44,794 nucleotides of DNA, taken from assembly GCA_946621635.1 (NCBI GenBank), contig CAMOOR010000013.1:1-44794 (forward strand), in the 5' to 3' direction. The translations under genes and the position numbers were made by a program. Source of the DNA: Colimorpha sp002372855 (GTDB taxonomy: Bacteria > Bacteroidota > Bacteroidia > Bacteroidales > P3). Below the pieces are notes generated by a model that saw nothing but the letters and a program-made list of their open reading frames with translations, did not search any database and was not told the origin of the DNA. Shown here piece after piece: positions 8,247 through 21,282 of this stretch; the stretch's first letter is position 1, and each line of letters opens with the position of its first letter.

Positions 8247-9434
8247 ATGGCAAAAGAAAAATTCGATCGCTCTAAACCGCACGTCAACATCGGTACTATC
8301 GGCCACGTTGACCATGGTAAGACCACCCTCACCGCCGCCATCACCAAGGTGCTGGCCGAGAAGGGTCTCTCCGAAGTGAAATCCTTCGATTCCATCGACT
8401 CCGCTCCCGAAGAGAAAGAGCGTGGTATCACCATCAACACCGCTCACGTCGAGTATCAGACCGAGACTCGCCACTATGCCCACGTGGACTGCCCGGGTCA
8501 CGCTGACTATGTGAAGAACATGGTTACCGGTGCTGCCCAGATGGACGGTGCCATCCTGGTTGTTGCCGCTACCGACGGTCCCATGCCCCAGACCCGTGAG
8601 CACATCCTGCTCGCCCGTCAGGTTGGCGTTCCCCAGCTCGTTGTGTTCCTGAACAAGTGCGACCTTGTCGACGATCCCGAGCTGCTCGACCTCGTCGAGA
8701 TGGAAATCCGCGAGCTCCTGAACTCCTATGATTTCGATGGCGACAATATCCCCATCATCCGTGGTTCCGCTCTTGCCGCTCTGAACGGCGAGCCCAGCGG
8801 CGTCAAGGCTGTCGAGGAGCTGATGAATGCCGTCGACACCTGGATTCCCCTGCCCACCCGCGCTGTGGATAAGGACTTCCTGATGCCCATCGAGGACGTG
8901 TTCTCCATCACCGGCCGTGGTACTGTTGCCACCGGTCGTATCGAGACTGGTGTTGTCCACACCGGCGACCCCGTCGACATCATCGGTATGGGTGCCGAGA
9001 AGCTGAAGAGCACCGTCACCGGCGTCGAGATGTTCCGCAAGATCCTCGACGAGGGTGAGGCTGGCGACAACGTTGGTCTGCTCCTCCGCGGTATCGACAA
9101 GAACGAGATCCGTCGCGGTATGGTTATCGCCAAGCCCGGCTCGGTGAAACCCCACCACAAATTCGAGGCTGCTGTCTATATCCTGAAGAAAGAGGAAGGC
9201 GGCCGTCACACCCCGTTCCACAACAACTATCGTCCCCAGTTCTACTTCCGTACCACTGACGTCACCGGTACCATCATGCTCCCCGAGGGCCGCGAGATGG
9301 TCATGCCTGGCGACAACCTGACGATCACTGTGGAGCTGATCTCCGACATCGCTCTGAACGAGAACCTGCGCTTCGCTATCCGCGAGGGTGGCCGCACGGT
9401 CGGTTCCGGTCAGGTGACCAAGATCATCGAATAA
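8247..9434 (+). CDS. tuf: Elongation factor Tu
   Basis: 395 aa. GTPase that delivers aminoacyl-tRNA to the ribosomal A site. G1 loop GHVDHGKT at residues 19-26, RGITI effector region, DCPGH (G3) and NKCD (G4) are all present, followed by the two beta-barrel domains; length is normal for bacteria. The ATG at 8247 gives the expected MAKEKFDRSKPHVNIGTIGHVDHGKT start. It lies directly downstream of four tRNA genes and upstream of tRNA-Trp and secE, and is probably cotranscribed with the tRNAs from the promoter at 7605-7636. Codon use is strongly biased, as expected for a highly expressed gene. Confidence 0.98.
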   Translation: MAKEKFDRSKPHVNIGTIGHVDHGKTTLTAAITKVLAEKGLSEVKSFDSIDSAPEEKERGITINTAHVEYQTETRHYAHVDCPGHADYVKNMVTGAAQMDGAILVVAATDGPMPQTREHILLARQVGVPQLVVFLNKCDLVDDPELLDLVEMEIRELLNSYDFDGDNIPIIRGSALAALNGEPSGVKAVEELMNAVDTWIPLPTRAVDKDFLMPIEDVFSITGRGTVATGRIETGVVHTGDPVDIIGMGAEKLKSTVTGVEMFRKILDEGEAGDNVGLLLRGIDKNEIRRGMVIAKPGSVKPHHKFEAAVYILKKEEGGRHTPFHNNYRPQFYFRTTDVTGTIMLPEGREMVMPGDNLTITVELISDIALNENLRFAIREGGRTVGSGQVTKIIE

Positions 9435-9451
9435 GACGATCGACAATCCTT

Positions 9452-9480
9452 GGAGCCGGGAGAGAGCAAAGCCCGGCTCC
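9452..9480 (+). promoter_or_regulatory. Stem-loop between tuf and tRNA-Trp
   Basis: A 9-bp perfect stem, GGAGCCGGG (9452-9460) with CCCGGCTCC (9472-9480). No T-run follows; tRNA-Trp starts 6 nt later. More likely a processing site or partial attenuator than a full terminator. Confidence 0.6.
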
Positions 9481-9485
9481 ATTAC

Positions 9486-9556
9486 AGGGGCATAGTTAAA
9501 TGGTATAATGGCGGTCTCCAAAACCGTGGTTGGGAGTTCGATTCTCTCTGCCCCTG
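9486..9556 (+). tRNA. tRNA-Trp (anticodon CCA), 3' CCA encoded
   Basis: Acceptor stem AGGGGCA/TGCCCCT, anticodon loop CTCCAAA giving CCA, discriminator G at 9556. Unlike the four tRNAs upstream of tuf, the 3' CCA is encoded (9557-9559). Placement between tuf and secE is usual in Bacteroidota. Confidence 0.95.
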
Positions 9557-9587
9557 CCAATAAGAAAAAAAACTAGTTTAAAAGGAA

Positions 9588-9803
9588 ATGTCAAAGTTTG
9601 GTGAATATGTGAAGTCGAGCTACGACGAATTGGTGCACAAAGTGTCGTGGCCCACGTTCAAGGAGCTTCAGAGCAGCGCAGTGGTCGTTGCCGTAGCCTC
9701 TGTTATCATTGCCCTTATCGTCTTCGTGATGGACATTGTCTTCGGTGTCCAGAGCGGTGGCTGGAAAGGCTTGCTTGGAAACTTTTACAATCTGCTTGGC
9801 TAA
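9588..9803 (+). CDS. secE: Preprotein translocase subunit SecE
   Basis: 71 aa, the short single-span form common outside enterobacteria. SecE clamps SecY in the SecYEG protein-conducting channel of the inner membrane. The amphipathic N-terminal helix with the conserved KVSWPTFKEL segment (residues about 18-27) is followed by one hydrophobic span (about residues 30-50). The ATG at 9588 is preceded by a purine-rich AAAAGGAA ribosome-binding site. Neighbours tRNA-Trp and nusG are the standard ones. Confidence 0.95.
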   Translation: MSKFGEYVKSSYDELVHKVSWPTFKELQSSAVVVAVASVIIALIVFVMDIVFGVQSGGWKGLLGNFYNLLG

Positions 9804-9918
9804 ACGCGGCCGCGCTAACGCCCGAGGTCTTGCTTCCCAAATCTTTTTTGAGGCCGACGGCGGTGACCGGGTAACCAGCGGGATTTAAGTTTATTTTCAC
9901 TGTTTTTTTATACTAGCA

Positions 9919-10464
9919 ATGGAGCAACAGGAAAAAAAGTGGTATGTCGTTAGAGCAATCAGCGGCAAGGAGAAAAAGGCAAAGGAGTACATCGAGAACG
10001 AGATGGCCAAACGCGGCTGGTCGAACGATGTGCCCACGGTGCTTATTCCTACCGAGCAGGTGGTTGCCATCCGCAACGGGAAGAAGGTGGTCAAGGACCG
10101 CAATTATTTCCCCGGCTACGTGATTATCGAGGCCGACTTGCGCGATGAGATTATCCCCGTCATCCAGAACCTGCCCAATGTGCTCGACTTTTTGCGCGAG
10201 CGCGAGGGCAAGCCTATTCCCATGCGTCAGAGCGAGGTCAACCGCATCCTCGGCAAGATGGATGAGCAGATTGAGAACGCCGACGCGATGGACCGTTTCA
10301 TTGTGGGCGAGAATGTCAAGGTCATCGACGGAGCTTTCAACAGCTTCATCGGTGTGGTCGAAGAGGTCAACGACGAAAAGAAGAAACTGAAAGTCACGGT
10401 TAAGATTTTCGGACGCAAGACCCCCCTCGAGCTTGGCTATTCGCAGGTAGAGAAAGAGCAGTAA
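9919..10464 (+). CDS. nusG: Transcription termination/antitermination protein NusG
   Basis: 181 aa. Binds RNA polymerase as an elongation and pausing factor and links it to Rho or the ribosome. The NGN domain fills residues about 5-115 (KWYVVRAISGKEKKAKEYIE start; NYFPGYVIIEADL core), and the KOW domain follows (FIVGENVKVIDGAFNSFIGV through LELGYSQVEK). It follows secE after a 115-bp gap and precedes rplK by 36 bp. Confidence 0.96.
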   Translation: MEQQEKKWYVVRAISGKEKKAKEYIENEMAKRGWSNDVPTVLIPTEQVVAIRNGKKVVKDRNYFPGYVIIEADLRDEIIPVIQNLPNVLDFLREREGKPIPMRQSEVNRILGKMDEQIENADAMDRFIVGENVKVIDGAFNSFIGVVEEVNDEKKKLKVTVKIFGRKTPLELGYSQVEKEQ

Positions 10465-10500
10465 ATCCTAATCAACTAACCCTATTTAAAATTTAATTCA

Positions 10501-10944
10501 ATGGCAAAAGAAGTTGCAGGATTGATTAAATTGCAAATCAAAGGCGGTGCTGCCAACCCCGCTCCTCCCGTCGGACCGGCCCTCGGTGCGAAGGGTGTGA
10601 ACATCATGGAGTTCTGCAAGCAGTTCAACGCCCGTACACAGGACCAGGCCGGCAAGGTCGTGCCCGTGATCATCACTGTGTATACGGACAAGTCCTTTGA
10701 CTTTGTACTGAAAACTCCTCCTGTTGCTGTCCAGCTGAAAGAGATGTCCAAGGCGCAGAAGGGCTCCGGCGAGCCCAACCGCGTGAAGGTCGCCTCGGTC
10801 ACCTGGGAGCAGGTGCGCCAGATTGCCGAAGCCAAGATGCCCGACCTCAACTGCTTCACGGTTGAGAGCGCCATGAGCATGGTGGCCGGCACTGCCCGCA
10901 GCATGGGTATCACCGTTACGGGTGAGAATCCCCTGAAGAAGTAA
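10501..10944 (+). CDS. rplK: 50S ribosomal protein L11
   Basis: 147 aa, normal length. Binds the GTPase-associated region of 23S rRNA at the base of the L7/L12 stalk. The N-terminal PPVGPALGAKGVNIMEFCKQFN segment and the C-terminal RNA-binding domain ending in GITVTGENPLKK are typical. Part of the rplKAJL-rpoBC operon. Confidence 0.97.
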   Translation: MAKEVAGLIKLQIKGGAANPAPPVGPALGAKGVNIMEFCKQFNARTQDQAGKVVPVIITVYTDKSFDFVLKTPPVAVQLKEMSKAQKGSGEPNRVKVASVTWEQVRQIAEAKMPDLNCFTVESAMSMVAGTARSMGITVTGENPLKK

Positions 10945-10963
10945 AGAAAAAGATTTATGAACA

Positions 10964-11003
10964 GTGGTAGCACCAGTAGCGCAAGCGAACATGCGTTGAC
11001 CAC
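10964..11003 (+). promoter_or_regulatory. Possible stem-loop in the rplK-rplA gap
   Basis: GTGGT (10964-10968) can pair with ACCAC (10999-11003), with an inner CGCA/TGCG pairing. The position just before the L1 start would suit translational feedback or processing. I cannot match it to the L1-binding rRNA motif, so the function is a guess. Confidence 0.3.
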
Positions 11004-11017
11004 AAAAAAAGACCAAC

Positions 11018-11713
11018 ATGGCAAAACTGACAAAAAAACAGAAAGAGGCTGTCGCCAAATTTGACGGTAGCAAAGTGTATTCGCTCGAGGAGGCTGTCAG
11101 CATCGTGAAGAAGATTACGTTCACGAAGTTCGACTCTTCCGTCGATATCGACGTGCGTCTGGGTGTGGACCCCCGCAAGGCCAACCAGATGGTTCGTGGC
11201 AGCGTGACCCTGCCTCACGGCACGGGCAAGACTGTCCGCGTTCTCGTACTTTGCACTCCCGACAAAGAGGAGGAAGCCAAAGCCGCCGGCGCCGACTACT
11301 ATGGCCTGGACGAGTACATTGCCAAGATCAAGGGTGGCTGGACCGATGTGGATGTCATCATCACCATGCCCAGCTGCATGCCCAAGATCGGTGCCCTCGG
11401 CCGTATCCTCGGTCCCCGTGGTTTGATGCCGAACCCCAAGACCGGCACCGTCACGATGGAAGTCGGCAAGGCTGTTCAAGAGGCCAAGGCCGGTAAGATC
11501 GACTTCAAGGTCGACAAGTTCGGTATCATCCATACCGCCGTTGCCAAGTGCTCCTTCGACGAACAGAAGATCGTGGAGAACACCCGCGAGGTTCTGCAGA
11601 TGATCATGAAGCTCAAACCCAGCGCCGCCAAAGGCACCTATGTGAAGAGCATCGCCATCAGCAGCACTATGAGCCCCGGTGTGAAAGTCGACACGAAAGC
11701 CGCTACGTTGTAA
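11018..11713 (+). CDS. rplA: 50S ribosomal protein L1
   Basis: 231 aa, typical. Forms the L1 stalk that moves E-site tRNA; in other bacteria it also represses its own operon by binding the mRNA. The core motif MPKIGALGRILGPRGLMPNPKTGTV is present at about residues 126-150. Follows rplK after 73 bp, in which a weak stem-loop can be drawn. Confidence 0.97.
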   Translation: MAKLTKKQKEAVAKFDGSKVYSLEEAVSIVKKITFTKFDSSVDIDVRLGVDPRKANQMVRGSVTLPHGTGKTVRVLVLCTPDKEEEAKAAGADYYGLDEYIAKIKGGWTDVDVIITMPSCMPKIGALGRILGPRGLMPNPKTGTVTMEVGKAVQEAKAGKIDFKVDKFGIIHTAVAKCSFDEQKIVENTREVLQMIMKLKPSAAKGTYVKSIAISSTMSPGVKVDTKAATL

Positions 11714-11735
11714 TCTTTATTAATCAAGAAACATT

Positions 11736-12266
11736 ATGAGAAAAGAACTGAAAGACCAGCATATCGATGCTCTGTGCGAAGAGATCAAGGGTTTCCCCAA
11801 TCTCTACATTGCTGATATCGGAGGCCTGAATTCGGTGCAGACCAGCAAGCTGCGTCGCTCCGCTTTCCGCAACGAGGTCAAGCTGGAAGTTGTTAAGAAC
11901 ACTCTTCTCATCAAGGCACTCGAGAAGTCGGGATTCGACTATTCCGAGCTGTTCCCCGTGATCAAGGGTGAAACCGCCATAATGCTTTCGAACACCAACA
12001 ATGCTCCCGCCAAGCTCATCAAGAACTTCCGTGCTGCTGAGAAGAACGTTGAGAAACCCATTCTCAAAGGCGCCTATGTTGAGGAGTGCTTCTATATCGG
12101 CCACGAGCATCTCGACGAACTTGTCAACATCAAGTCGAAGAACGAGCTCATCGCCGACGTGGTTGCCCTGCTGCAGTCGCCCGTCAAGAACGTGCTGTCG
12201 CAGCTGCAATCGGCTGGCAATACCATTACCGGTGTGCTGAAAACTTTGGAGGAGCGCGAGGCCTAA
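11736..12266 (+). CDS. rplJ: 50S ribosomal protein L10
   Basis: 176 aa. Stalk base protein that anchors L7/L12 dimers. The start MRKELKDQHIDALCEEIKGFPNLYIADIGGLNS and the region KVVKNTLLIKALEKSG-like belong to the bacterial L10 family. The C-terminal helix (PVKNVLSQLQSAGNTITGVLKTLEEREA) is the L12-binding element. Starts 22 bp after rplA. Confidence 0.96.
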   Translation: MRKELKDQHIDALCEEIKGFPNLYIADIGGLNSVQTSKLRRSAFRNEVKLEVVKNTLLIKALEKSGFDYSELFPVIKGETAIMLSNTNNAPAKLIKNFRAAEKNVEKPILKGAYVEECFYIGHEHLDELVNIKSKNELIADVVALLQSPVKNVLSQLQSAGNTITGVLKTLEEREA

Positions 12267-12305
12267 CCCTGCGCAAACAATCGGGCCGGCCCCCCGCAGA
12301 CAGGG
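12267..12305 (+). promoter_or_regulatory. GC-rich hairpin in the rplJ-rplL gap
   Basis: CTGCG (12269-12273) pairs with CGCAG (12295-12299), and an inner GGGCC/GGCCC pairing is possible. It stands out in a 93-bp gap whose rest is A-rich. It could adjust L12 output, which must exceed L10 output, but no direct evidence is visible. Confidence 0.4.
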
Positions 12306-12359
12306 CCAAAGAAAAAATTAAAAAAACAAATTTGTAAAACATTTAAAAACAATAAAGTC

Positions 12360-12743
12360 ATGGCAGACATCAAAGCTATTGCTGAAGAATTGGTTAACCT
12401 TACCGTTAAAGAAGTTAAAGAACTCGCTGACGTCCTGAAAGAGGAGTACGGCATTGAACCCGCCGCCGCTGCTGTTGCAGTCGCCGCCCCCGCCGCCGGT
12501 GGTGCCGCCGCCGCCGCTGAGGAGAAGACCTCCTTCGACGTGATTCTGAAGGGTGTTCCCGATCAGACCAAGAAACTTGGCGTCGTGAAGGCTGTTAAGG
12601 ACATGGCCTCCCTCGGTCTGAAAGAGTCCAAGGAGCTTGTCGACAATGCCCCCAAGCCCGTTAAGGAAGGCGTTTCCAAGGACGAGGCTGAGAGCCTGAA
12701 GAAAGCCCTCGAAGAGGCTGGTGCCGAAGTCGAGATCAAGTAA
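12360..12743 (+). CDS. rplL: 50S ribosomal protein L7/L12
   Basis: 127 aa. Forms the multimeric stalk that recruits translation GTPases. N-terminal dimerisation helices (residues 1-35), an Ala-rich hinge (about 38-55), and the C-terminal domain with EEKTSFDVIL and the KVIKxVR-like helix (VVKAVKDMASLGLKESKELVD). Ends in EEAGAEVEIK as usual. Confidence 0.97.
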   Translation: MADIKAIAEELVNLTVKEVKELADVLKEEYGIEPAAAAVAVAAPAAGGAAAAAEEKTSFDVILKGVPDQTKKLGVVKAVKDMASLGLKESKELVDNAPKPVKEGVSKDEAESLKKALEEAGAEVEIK

Positions 12744-12767
12744 GGTAATCCTTTCCTGATACAAACG

Positions 12768-12807
12768 AGGAATAGGGCCTCCGACCCCAATCGGAGTGCC
12801 TATTCCT
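12768..12807 (+). promoter_or_regulatory. Extended stem-loop between rplL and rpoB
   Basis: Outer stem AGGAATAGG (12768-12776) with CCTATTCCT (12799-12807) and inner stem CTCCGA (12779-12784) with TCGGAG (12791-12796), separated by a small internal loop. No T-tract follows. In other bacteria this interval holds an attenuator or an RNase III site; a similar role is plausible here. Confidence 0.65.
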
Positions 12808-12906
12808 TGTTGCTATGGAATTCAATTCCGAAGCCTCCTACCCCTTTAATGGGTACCCTTCCTTCACTCGCGATCAGTTATAGAACACGATATAATTTAT
12901 AGTCCC

Positions 12907-15900
12907 TTGGCAAAAAAAGACCCCACAGTAGTAAATTTCGCGTCGGTACGAAAATTTGAATACCCGGATTTCCTCGACATCCAGGTTAAGTCTTTCAAAG
13001 ATTTCTTCCAAATCGAGACCAATCCCGACAACCGTCTTGACGAAGGCCTGTACAAGGTTTTCAAGGAGAATTTCCCCATCACCGATGCGCGAAACAATTT
13101 CGAACTCGAATTCTTGGATTATTATATCGATCCTCCCCGCTACAGCATCGAGGAGTGCATCGAACGCGGCCTGACCTACAGTGTGCCGCTGAAAGCCAAG
13201 ATGAAGCTGAGTTGCAAAGACCCCGAAAACGAAGATTTCCAGACCCTCGAGCAGCATGTCTATCTGGGCATGATTCCTTACATGACCCCGAAGGGTACTT
13301 TCGTTATCAATGGCGCTGAGCGCGTCGTGGTCTCGCAGTTGCACCGTTCGCCCGGTGTCTTCTTCGGCACTCAGTTCCACTCCAACGGTACGCAGCTTTA
13401 TTCTGCTCGTATCATCCCGTTCAAGGGTTCTTGGATGGAGTTCACGACCGATATCAACAACGTCATGTACGCCTATATCGATCGTAAGAAGAAATTGCCG
13501 ATCACTACTCTTCTCCGTGCCATCGGTTACGAGTCCGACAAGGATATCCTCGATATTTTCGAGCTTGCCGAAGAGGTCAAGGTCAATCGCAACAACCTCA
13601 AGAAGGTTCTGGGCAAGCAGCTTGCCGCCCGTGTGGTCGAGACTTGGACCGAGGACTTTGTTGACGAGGACACTGGCGAGGTGGTCTCCATGGAGCGTAC
13701 CGATGTGGTCATCGAGCGCGATGTGGAGCTTACCGAGGAGCATATCGAGAAGATTCTCGAAATGGATGTCAAGTCCATCCTCATCAAGACCGAGGACAAG
13801 GATGGCATCGATTATTCTGTCATCTACAATACCCTGAAGAAGGACACTGCCAACAACGCCAAGGAAGCCTGCGAGTATATCTATCGTCAGCTCCGCAATG
13901 CCGAGCCGCCCGACGAGGAGACCGCCCGCAGTATTATCGAAAAGCTCTTCTTCTCGGAAAAACGTTACGATCTGGGCGATGTGGGTCGCTACAGAATCAA
14001 TACCAAATTGAACCTCAGTGTCCCCGACAACGTCCGTGTGTTGACCAAAGAGGACATTACTTCCATTATCAAGTATCTGGTCGAGCTTATCAACCAGAAA
14101 GCCGAGGTGGACGATATCGACCACCTGTCGAACCGCCGTATTCGCACCGTAGGCGAGCAGCTCTCCAACCAGTTCGGAGTGGGTCTCGCCCGTATGTCGC
14201 GCACCATCCGTGAGCGCATGAATGTCCGCGACAACGAGGTGTTCACCCCCACCGAGCTCATCAATGCCAAGACGCTGTCGTCGGTCATCAACTCGTTCTT
14301 TGGTACCAACCAGTTGAGCCAGTTCATGGACCAGACCAACCCCCTGGCCGAGCTCACCCACAAGCGCCGCATCTCCGCCCTTGGCCCCGGTGGCCTTTCG
14401 CGCGAGCGTGCCGGTTTCGAAGTCCGCGACGTGCACTACACGCACTACGGACGCCTCTGCACCATCGAGACTCCTGAAGGCCCGAATATCGGTCTTATCT
14501 CCTCGCTCTGCGTCTATGCCAAGATCAACGAGCTTGGATTTATCGAGACCCCCTATCAGCGTGTCGTCAACGGTCAGGTGCAGCTCAACGAACCTCCCGT
14601 CTACCTCTCTGCCGAGGCTGAGGAGAACAAGACTGTGGCCCAGGCCACCACTCCCCAGGACGAGGAAGGTCACATTACCGAGAGCCGTGTCAAGGCCCGC
14701 CGTCAGGCCGACTTCCCCATTGTGTCGCCCGACGAGATCGACCTCATGGACATTGCCTCCAACCAGATTGCATCCATCGCAGCATCGCTTATTCCTTTCC
14801 TTGAGCACGACGACGCCAACCGTGCCCTGATGGGATCGAACATGATGCGTCAGGCCGTGCCTCTGCTCAACCCCGAAATCCCCATCGTCGGAACGGGCAT
14901 CGAGGAGGCTGTGGCCCACGACAGCCGCGTGCTGCTCAACGCCGAGGCTGACGGTGTGGTCGAGTTTGTCGACTCCACCAAGATCGTCATCCGTCACAAC
15001 CGCACCGAGAAGGAGCGCCTTGTCTCCTTCGACGATGATGTGAAGGAATACCGCCTCACCAAATATCAACGTACCAACCATTCCACCGCTATCAACCTGC
15101 GTCCTATCGTCAAGAAGGGCGACAAGGTCAAGAAGGGACAGGTGCTCTGCGAGGGCTATGCCACACAGGGCGGCGAACTTGCCCTCGGCCGCAACATGAT
15201 GGTCGCCTTTATGCCGTGGAAGGGTTACAATTTCGAGGACGCTGTTGTGATTTCCGAGCGCGTGGTGCGCGAGGACATTTTCACTTCCGTCCATGTCGAG
15301 GAATTCACCCTCGAGGTCCGCGAGACCAAGCGTGGCAATGAGGAATTGACTCGCGATATTCCCAATGTCGGTAACGATGCCACCAAGGACCTTGACGAGA
15401 ACGGTATCGTCCGCATCGGTGCCGAGGTCAAGGAGGGCGATATCCTTATTGGTAAGATTACGCCCAAGGGTGAATCCGATCCCACTCCCGAGGAGAAACT
15501 GCTCCGCGCCATCTTCGGCGACAAGGCCGGCGATGTCAAGGACGCTTCCCTCAAGGTTCCGCCTTCGATGCACGGCGTCGTCATCGACACCAAGCTTTTC
15601 GCCCGCGTTATCCGCGACCGCAAAGCACGTGCCAAGGAAAAAGAACTCCTGGCCAAGCCCGAGGAGGAGTACCGCTTCGAGTGCGAGGAGCTGAAGGACA
15701 AACTCATCTCCCGCCTGCTCATCCTCCTCAACGGCAAAGTCTCCAACGGCGTCTATACCAACCACCGCGAAGAGCTCATCCCCAAGAAGGTCAAGTTCAG
15801 CGCCAAGACGCTCAAGACCATCGACTATACCGAGGTAAGCCCCAACAAGTGGACCACCGACAAGGAGACCAATGCCCTCATCAAGGAGTTGTTAAACAAC

Positions 15901-16710
15901 TACAATATCAAATTCCGCGAGATTTCCGGCCGTTTCACCCGCAGCAAGTTTGCCATCACGGTCGGCGATGACCTCCCCAGCGGCATTGTCCAGATGGCCA
16001 AGGTCTATATCGCCATGAAGCGCAAACTGCGCATTGGTGACAAAATGGCAGGTCGCCACGGTAACAAGGGTATCGTTTCGAAGATTGTGCGCGCCGAGGA
16101 TATGCCGTTCCTTGCCGACGGTACTCCTGTCGACATCGTGCTGAATCCTCTGGGTGTGCCTTCGCGTATGAACCTCGGTCAGATTTACGAGACCGTCCTG
16201 GGATGGGCCGGCAAGAAACTCAACAAGCGTTTCAAGACCCCCATCTTCGACGGTGCCACCCTCGAGCAGATCAACGGTTACATGCGTGAAGCCGGCCTCC
16301 CCGAAAACGGCCGCACCTACCTTTACGATGGCGAAACCGGCGACCGCTTCGACCAGCCCGCCACCGTGGGATATATCTATTACCTCAAGCTGCATCACAT
16401 GATTGACGACAAGATGCACGCTCGTTCCATCGGACCCTACTCCCTCATCACCCAGCAGCCCCTTGGCGGTAAAGCCAACTTCGGCGGTCAGCGTTTCGGT
16501 GAGATGGAGGTCTGGGCACTCGAAGCCTACGGCGCATCGCACGTGCTGCAGGAAGTGCTCACCGTCAAGTCCGACGACGTCATGGGCCGTGCCAAGGCCT
16601 ACGAGGCTATTGTCAAGGGCGACAACATGCCGGTTCCGGGTATCCCCGAATCGTTCAACGTCCTTGTCCACGAACTCCGTGGCCTCGGTTTGGAGGTAAC
16701 GTTTGATTAA
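12907..16710 (+). CDS. rpoB: DNA-directed RNA polymerase subunit beta
   Basis: 1267 aa. Catalytic-core subunit of RNA polymerase. The best start is TTG at 12907 (MAKKDPTVVNFASVRKFEYPDFLDIQ); no in-frame ATG lies close upstream, and the family N-terminus fits this start. The rifampicin pocket reads NQLSQFMDQTNPLAEL then THKRRISALGPGGLS, with the Asp, His and Ser equivalent to E. coli D516, H526 and S531 all present, so no classic resistance change there. The C-terminus (PESFNVLVHELRGLGLEV) is standard. Preceded by a strong stem-loop after rplL and followed by rpoC after 21 bp. Confidence 0.97.
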   Translation: MAKKDPTVVNFASVRKFEYPDFLDIQVKSFKDFFQIETNPDNRLDEGLYKVFKENFPITDARNNFELEFLDYYIDPPRYSIEECIERGLTYSVPLKAKMKLSCKDPENEDFQTLEQHVYLGMIPYMTPKGTFVINGAERVVVSQLHRSPGVFFGTQFHSNGTQLYSARIIPFKGSWMEFTTDINNVMYAYIDRKKKLPITTLLRAIGYESDKDILDIFELAEEVKVNRNNLKKVLGKQLAARVVETWTEDFVDEDTGEVVSMERTDVVIERDVELTEEHIEKILEMDVKSILIKTEDKDGIDYSVIYNTLKKDTANNAKEACEYIYRQLRNAEPPDEETARSIIEKLFFSEKRYDLGDVGRYRINTKLNLSVPDNVRVLTKEDITSIIKYLVELINQKAEVDDIDHLSNRRIRTVGEQLSNQFGVGLARMSRTIRERMNVRDNEVFTPTELINAKTLSSVINSFFGTNQLSQFMDQTNPLAELTHKRRISALGPGGLSRERAGFEVRDVHYTHYGRLCTIETPEGPNIGLISSLCVYAKINELGFIETPYQRVVNGQVQLNEPPVYLSAEAEENKTVAQATTPQDEEGHITESRVKARRQADFPIVSPDEIDLMDIASNQIASIAASLIPFLEHDDANRALMGSNMMRQAVPLLNPEIPIVGTGIEEAVAHDSRVLLNAEADGVVEFVDSTKIVIRHNRTEKERLVSFDDDVKEYRLTKYQRTNHSTAINLRPIVKKGDKVKKGQVLCEGYATQGGELALGRNMMVAFMPWKGYNFEDAVVISERVVREDIFTSVHVEEFTLEVRETKRGNEELTRDIPNVGNDATKDLDENGIVRIGAEVKEGDILIGKITPKGESDPTPEEKLLRAIFGDKAGDVKDASLKVPPSMHGVVIDTKLFARVIRDRKARAKEKELLAKPEEEYRFECEELKDKLISRLLILLNGKVSNGVYTNHREELIPKKVKFSAKTLKTIDYTEVSPNKWTTDKETNALIKELLNNYNIKFREISGRFTRSKFAITVGDDLPSGIVQMAKVYIAMKRKLRIGDKMAGRHGNKGIVSKIVRAEDMPFLADGTPVDIVLNPLGVPSRMNLGQIYETVLGWAGKKLNKRFKTPIFDGATLEQINGYMREAGLPENGRTYLYDGETGDRFDQPATVGYIYYLKLHHMIDDKMHARSIGPYSLITQQPLGGKANFGGQRFGEMEVWALEAYGASHVLQEVLTVKSDDVMGRAKAYEAIVKGDNMPVPGIPESFNVLVHELRGLGLEVTFD

Positions 16711-16731
16711 TTAAAGCAGAAAGAAAGAACA

Positions 16732-21207
<4,476 letters not shown>

Positions 21208-21238
21208 CAGGCTTGCAATGACTGTACAATCCAAATTC

Positions 21239-21276
21239 TACCGGGTCATCGACTTCGATGGCCCGGTATTTTTTTT
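21239..21276 (+). terminator. Terminator of the rpoBC operon
   Basis: A 13-bp stem with one wobble pair, TACCGGGTCATCG (21239-21251) with CGATGGCCCGGTA (21256-21268), followed by eight T. The next start codon is only 7 bp beyond. Confidence 0.93.
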
Positions 21277-21282
21277 GATACC

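Noticed and set aside
9452..9480. Terminator after tuf
   Set aside because: Strong stem but no T-run, and tRNA-Trp starts 6 nt later, so it is listed as a stem-loop only.
14280..14480. Possible rifampicin-resistance substitutions in rpoB
   Set aside because: The main resistance positions (Asp, His, Ser) carry the sensitive residues; the few other differences look like lineage variation.
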